DNA from: Kwoniella bestiolae CBS 10118
Taxonomy: Eukaryota; Basidiomycota; Tremellomycetes; Tremellales; Cryptococcaceae
Assembly (NCBI RefSeq): GCF_000512585.2
Contig: NC_089246.1
Span: 496,001-560,000, forward strand
DNA length: 64,000 nt
Reading direction: 5' to 3'
The notes beneath the pieces are model-generated. The model ran no database searches. It saw nothing but the letters and a program-made list of their open reading frames with translations, and was not told the DNA's origin. Numbering within the stretch: the stretch's first letter is position 1; every line of letters begins with the position of its first letter. The translations under genes were made by a program, and so were the position numbers. Shown in pieces: positions 59,367 through 64,000 of this stretch.

Positions 59367-62032
59367 TCACAGTTCCATCTCCATAGCCATGCCATTCCAT
59401 CCTTCTTCCCCTCCACCAGGCGACCCTCCATTCTTACCCCTGGGATATGACTCAGCCTCAACCGAACTGCTCTTCCCTCTCACGTTCGCCCAATCGTCCT
59501 GTTCGTCCTCCTCTTCGTCCTCCGGTAAGTCCGCTGCGCCCGATCGAACCGAGCTGGACGGAACCGCCGTATGAACATTCCCGAACATCCCTCCACCCAC
59601 TAAACCAGCCTTGAACCTCGGAGGTATAGGCGACATACCCAGTGAAGTGGGTGTTCCGGCAGAATGGAAGTTCAGCCCTGACATATCAGGTAGGGAACCT
59701 ATCGAGTGGGGCGTACCGGGCATGTTAACTCCAGCTCCAAGAGCGGATGAGATGGACGAAGAATGTTGGCGTCCATTGGTGGTAGGGACTATTCCCATTG
59801 GTCGACTCGTACGTGGCGATTCAACGTTGTTAACATTACCATTGGAGAAGCTGTTACGTATTCCCAGACCACTTTGATTAGCCGGTATGTAGGGTTCGCC
59901 AGCACCCATCGAAGAGGTCGTGGAGTCTGATCCGGGGGACGATTTCCTCTCTTTCCCATTTGGTCTTTCGGCCAAAGTACCCAGACTCATAGGTTCGCGA
60001 AGGGATGATGGTGTGAGAGGAGCAATGACTGAGCTAGGCGGCGAACGTAGGATAGACGGATCTCGCATAGCTCTTGAAGATGATCGTGGTCGACCAGCAG
60101 CTTTGCCTTCTAGGATAGCGGGCCACAATGATTTATCGTTTGGTAGGGATCGACCAGGGTTCATTGTGGGATCGAGATGAGCTAGAATGGCGGCAGCCTA
60201 TTGCATTTGTATGAGCAACATGCACAGGAATGCTTTAATAGATGAGAGAAGACTCACCTCGAGCATCTGCACTTGTTGATGTTTGCTCATACTCAATGCT
60301 GTTGGTTCTTTCCAATGTGGGGAGTGTTCCCATCGATGTTTCACTAGACAACTTGGATGTCGGTATTCCTGAAGTGCAAATAAGGCTTGTCAGCTTCACT
60401 CCGGTTCACACAGAATACAGCTTTCGCCTAAACCAGGGCACAATACCGCGTAATCCAAAAGGCATACTCACCTTCTTACAAGTCTCGCACTTGAACACCA
60501 TACCCTTTCGCCTACCTTTGACACCACCACTACCAGTCCCTAAGGCAAGTTTGGAGATCTCCCCATCGTCATCTCCATCCATCTCTATATCCGCACTTCC
60601 GCTCCTGTCACTACCAGGTTTGATCTCTCCATCATCATCATCATCACCGTCGAATTCCATATCCAATTCTATATCATCATCTTCATGTTGTACTGCACGA
60701 GGCATATTGGTTCTGACAGGTAAAGACGCAGGCACAGCAGATGCCGTGCGATGCGATAAGGCAGGCGCAGAGGGTCTTCGATCGGTTTTGGCAAAATCGA
60801 ATAATTGGGGAACGGGAGATCCACTGATGGTGGGACGTCGATTAGGGATTGGTGCGGCATTGTTGTATGAGGAGCTCCTTCTGATTTGTGGAAAGGACGT
60901 GTCAGTTCAGTCTATAGTCTATGTCTCTGGACGTATCAAGATCGTTTGCCCCTCAATGGAAATTACCATGAGATACTCCGAATGGATTGAACCAGCAACT
61001 CACATGTCTTTACCCATCCCACCAAGGCCCAAGCTCCCTTCTCCCGACGGACCAGTCAACCCCAGCTTCCCTCTTCCCAGCACACCAGTCGTCGAGCTAC
61101 TCATCCTACGTGCTTTAGGAGGATTATTACCGTTCTCCTTCTTCTCCTGCACATGTCCATTTCCGTTCGAATGACCATTAATGTTCACTGTGGGAGGTCT
61201 CGAGGCAGATAAGTAGGAGGTGTTGTGAGCAGGGACGGACGAGGGGACAGCGTTAGAAGTGGATTTGGTAGATAGCATGGTGGGTCTGGAGGGATTTATG
61301 GTGGAGGAAGTTGAGGGAGAGACATTGTTTCCTGATAATGAAAGGAGGTCTATGACAAGTTCACCCGTGTATCGTCAAGTCAATAATACTTTGAGGATAC
61401 GAGATAGTAGAAGGGAACTTACCAAAAGCATGAGCATGCATATCGCCATCATCTTGACCATGTTCGCAAGGGGGTAAGAAAGAAGGATGGAGGAGGTCGT
61501 TTTTACCCATTTGAATGTGGGCGTTGGGATTCGAAGAAGCTGATTTGGGCGATAGTAGTCCAGCTCCGAGTCCAGGTAGGGAAGCGGGCTTTATTGGTTT
61601 GGTGTCGAATGGAGGTCGAAAGTTGAGCGTGGAATAATAATGATTGGAAAAAGTGGGAGAGTCAGATTTATCGGTGAAAGGAAGTGAAAGTGAAATTTCC
61701 AGAAAGGCGGTGTGGGAGGTGTCAAGTCGGTTGTGTGATGGGATGGTAGTACAATAAGGATGAGGAGTAGAGTACACGCATATACATAGAGATACACACA
61801 ATCATCAGCATTCTTTTTTTGTTCTCTCTCTGGACAATAGGAGGATAGGTGATGTAGCACTCGGGGACGTGCGGATTTCACTTTAATCCATTTCGGACTT
61901 TTTTGTATTTCGACATGAAAAAGGACATACCTCTGCCAGGGGAGTCTGATGAGGAGGAGGTGAACGCCATTGATGGTCGAATGTGGATGAGGTGGATGTG
62001 GAAGCTGTTGTAGGTGGTGTGGGTACTGCCAT
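59367..62032 (-). CDS. Fungal C2H2 zinc-finger protein
   Basis: About 670 residues in six exons. The starting exon reads MAVPTPPTTASTSTSSTFDH and is followed by a long intron of about 340 nt to PASLPGLGAGLLSP; that join is the least certain. Ser/Pro/Asn-rich stretches lead to an acidic block (IELDMEFDGDDDDDGE) and the zinc finger FKCETCKKEYRHPSCLVKHR then WEHSPHW, with Cys-x2-Cys and two histidines, split by an intron near 60470-60380. Just after it comes SMSKHQQVQMLEAAAILAHL and SLPNDKSLWPAILEG, which looks conserved among fungal proteins of this type. The C-terminus is Ser/Gly/Pro-rich with an acidic patch (PEDEEEDEQDDWANV). A nuclear, DNA-binding role is inferred; no target can be named. 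Confidence 0.75.
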
Positions 62033-62977
62033 GATAATGATACACAGCTTGGATGAGGGAGGGATAAGGGAAAGGGAGGTAGATGACTGGAATGAGTCAG
62101 CAGCTGCGAGTGTGTGTTTCACGCGAGACAATGCTCGTGCGACTCACTGTGATTCCTACTGGGTGTGATATGTACTGCTACTGTTACTGCGGCTGATAGT
62201 GATGATAGTGATGGTGATGATGAAAGAAAGGACACTTGATACTCTGTTGTATGATTGACTACTGAGGAATAATTCGAAATGCTATGTGTGAGGTGGTCAG
62301 TGGTCAGGGCATTTCATTCATAGGTATAACAGGGAAATTTCAAAAAAGGACAATTCAGAAAATAAAAAAGTGAGTACGGTCGGGAATTTTACCGATCTCC
62401 CTTCTCCCCACACTACACTACATGCATACACCGTTTAGTCAGGGCACATCATAAATCATTCACCCCTGGATTATAACATATCACGAGGCCAATCTATCTT
62501 ACTACTGCACAATATTTTCATTTTATCACAATTTGTGCTAGAGCATCGATTGGAATACAAGCACGCCGCTCACTCTCACGACAATGCGGATCATTGTGAC
62601 TTCATTGTGGGCATCGGCAGTCTAGCAGTCGAGTTCATACAAGTATGAAGTATAAATAGAGCGGTCCACGGTCAAACACAAGTACAATTCGTCTCCTGCA
62701 CACGATGTACATGTACGAGATATCGTAACAAAGACCCTCTTTAAGCACCACTCTGCGCCCAAAAGACATGTGACATCTGCACCTCAAGATGGAGTTCTGT
62801 CTCGTTGCCTTTGTCAATACTCCACTCGTTTCAACGAAACGATTCATCATCAACAAAAAAGAAAGATACATACTCCCCCAAACTCCAAAAATTGCATCAT
62901 CAGTCATCAGGCCCAGCCCGCTCGTTACTGAACCCGGCCGGCATCACAGCCAAAACGCGGTCCGGTCGATCAACCGC
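62033..62977. promoter_or_regulatory. Upstream region of the C2H2 gene and 3' flank of the tRNA
   Basis: About 950 bp. GATAGTGATGGTGATGAT microsatellite-like DNA near 62195-62222 lies in the probable leader of the C2H2 gene. No other gene supported. Confidence 0.4.
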
Positions 62978-62983
62978 AAAAAA
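62978..62983 (-). terminator. Pol III T6 terminator of the tRNA gene
   Basis: Six T on the minus strand, about 10 nt past the tRNA 3' end, the usual distance for RNA polymerase III termination. Confidence 0.8.
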
Positions 62984-62992
62984 GCATCAAGC

Positions 62993-63116
62993 TAACTCTG
63001 GCTAGTTTCGATCCAGCGACCTCAAGGTTTAAAATACTACGGTATGTATGTATCTCTCTAAATTCTATGTTTCAAGTGTTATGAGCCTTGCGCTCTATCC
63101 TCTGAGCTACAGAGTT
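62993..63116 (-). tRNA. tRNA-Met(CAU), probably initiator, with a ~51-nt intron
   Basis: The cloverleaf can be drawn fully. Acceptor AACTCTG pairs with CAGAGTT, discriminator A. The D-stem is GCTC/GAGC. The anticodon stem CAAGG/CCTTG closes the loop CTCATAA with anticodon CAT. The T-stem GCTGG/CTAGC closes the loop ATCGAAA. Eukaryotic initiator marks are present: A1:U72, and A54 and A60 in the T-loop. The anticodon stem has G30:C40 and G31:C39 but A29:U41 in place of the usual third G:C. An intron of about 51 nt (63078-63028) sits at the standard position just 3' of the anticodon. No CCA is encoded, as is normal in eukaryotes. Confidence 0.92.
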
Positions 63117-63276
63117 GTGTCGGCGTGTCACGTGGTCTGTGCGTTTTGGCTTGTATATATACAGACAGGCTTGAGGTCTGCAGTTCATGATAGCCGATAA
63201 ATAAAATGTTGTGTAAAGTTGTTTTTCAGCACTATATTCCTTCTTTTATGACATACACACCATATACATAATCACA
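63117..63276. promoter_or_regulatory. Divergent spacer tRNA-Met / POP7
   Basis: Only 160 bp separate the tRNA 5' end from the divergent RNase P subunit start, so their control elements must overlap or lie close together. A TATATATA-like block sits near 63150. Confidence 0.5.
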
Positions 63277-64000
63277 ATGAGCCACTTCAACGCCCATGCA
63301 GGTCCCTCCTCCCTCCCTCGCAAACCCTCAGCTCCCCACCCTTCTGCCTCAGCACATCCTTCAACATCAAAACGCAAAATACCTCCACCGTTACCTCCCA
63401 AACCCATCAAATCCTCGCACCCGTCTTCGTCCACTCATCCCAATGGCAAGACATCGACGATACCCCTCAAACCACTGCAGGGTATCTCTAAAACACGAAG
63501 TGATAGCACGAAAGACGGGTTTGGAAGAGAGGTGGTCTTCGTAACTAGGAAGACGGGGTTAGGGATGTTATTGGGGAGATGTAGGAGTCTGGTCGTTGAT
63601 GAGGGGTAAGTATGTCATACAGAGCATATGACCTCCATATGTACACAAATGTGAAAGTTATATGTTATAGACTGATAATTTCCTTCTGTGATTTACACAG
63701 CTACACCTCGCTCAGATTCCACGCTATCGGCGCGGCCATTCCTCAGTCCCTTCTTCTCCTACATGCTCTGCTGGATCTGTTACCATATCCAAAGGGCGAG
63801 AAGGGGATGTGGTATGAGATCAAGACTGGCTCGGTGGAGTGTGTCGACGAGATACCAAAGTCCACGGTACAAGGGAAAGACAGGGATGATCCATCAGGTG
63901 GACAGATGGTTGACCCGGGCAAAGATGGAGATTCAGATTTAGGTTGGTTGATTGATGTCGGGGCTGTCGAGGAGGATGTACCGGATCGAAAGGCTCGTAT
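63277..64000 (+). CDS. POP7: RNase P/MRP subunit Rpp20/Pop7 (3' end outside window)
   Basis: Alba-fold subunit that, with Rpp25/Pop6, binds the P3 arm of RNase P and RNase MRP RNA; these enzymes trim tRNA 5' leaders and process rRNA. The first exon (63277-63606) has a basic Ser/Pro-rich N-terminal extension (SKRKIPPPLPPKPIK), then REVVFVTRKTGLGMLLGRCR. A phase-2 intron (63607 to about 63700) joins GG to C, and the second exon continues YTSLRFHAIGAAIPQSLLLL, the Alba signature (compare LHALGAAI in homologues), and LLPYPKGEKGMWYEIKTG. The frame stays open at base 64000. Start is the first ATG of the frame in an ACAATGA context. Confidence 0.85.

Overview
This window is nuclear DNA from a basidiomycete yeast, most likely a tremellalean fungus (Cryptococcus/Kwoniella group). 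Genes are dense, lie on both strands, and are cut by many short introns (about 50-90 nt) with GTRNGT donors, CTGAC/CTAAC-like branch sites and YAG acceptors. A chimeric spermidine synthase-saccharopine reductase gene, described before in Cryptococcus, supports the placement. Exon joins were made by eye from splice signals and frame, so genes with several introns may carry small errors. No CRISPR array, insertion sequence or prophage was seen.

Layout. 1-13.6 kb: 3'-truncated GPI transamidase subunit (GPI16/PIG-T), mitochondrial ribosomal protein bS21m, an SGNH-hydrolase-like protein, and a very large XMAP215/Stu2 microtubule polymerase. 13.6-23.5 kb: a secreted acidic Cys-repeat protein, then a divergent pair of mitotic regulators, WEE1 kinase and RCC1 (Ran GEF). 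24.5-35.7 kb: an orphan P/Q/N-rich protein, a GT71-type mannosyltransferase, and divergent from it a type II membrane protein that joins an SDR (epimerase/dehydratase) domain to an exostosin (GT47) domain. 36.2-48.1 kb: a small orphan gene with two tiny exons, a ferric reductase with a huge insertion in its NAD-binding half, and a 1,421-residue orphan protein with repeated basic KGFF motifs. 48.4-59.3 kb: octanoyltransferase LIP2 with an apparent 6-nt microexon, a coiled-coil orphan, SPE3-LYS9, and a secreted protein with dibasic sites. 59.3-64 kb: a fungal C2H2 protein, an intron-containing tRNA-Met(CAU) with initiator features, and a truncated RNase P/MRP subunit Rpp20/Pop7.

How the genes relate. 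Three encode mitotic functions (STU2, WEE1, RCC1). The GT71 gene and the SDR-GT47 gene are divergent and both predict Golgi/secretory type II membrane enzymes, so a shared role in a cell-wall or capsule glycan is a reasonable inference. The SDR-GT47 fusion, whose SDR domain appears to lack the catalytic tyrosine, is the best candidate here for something undescribed.
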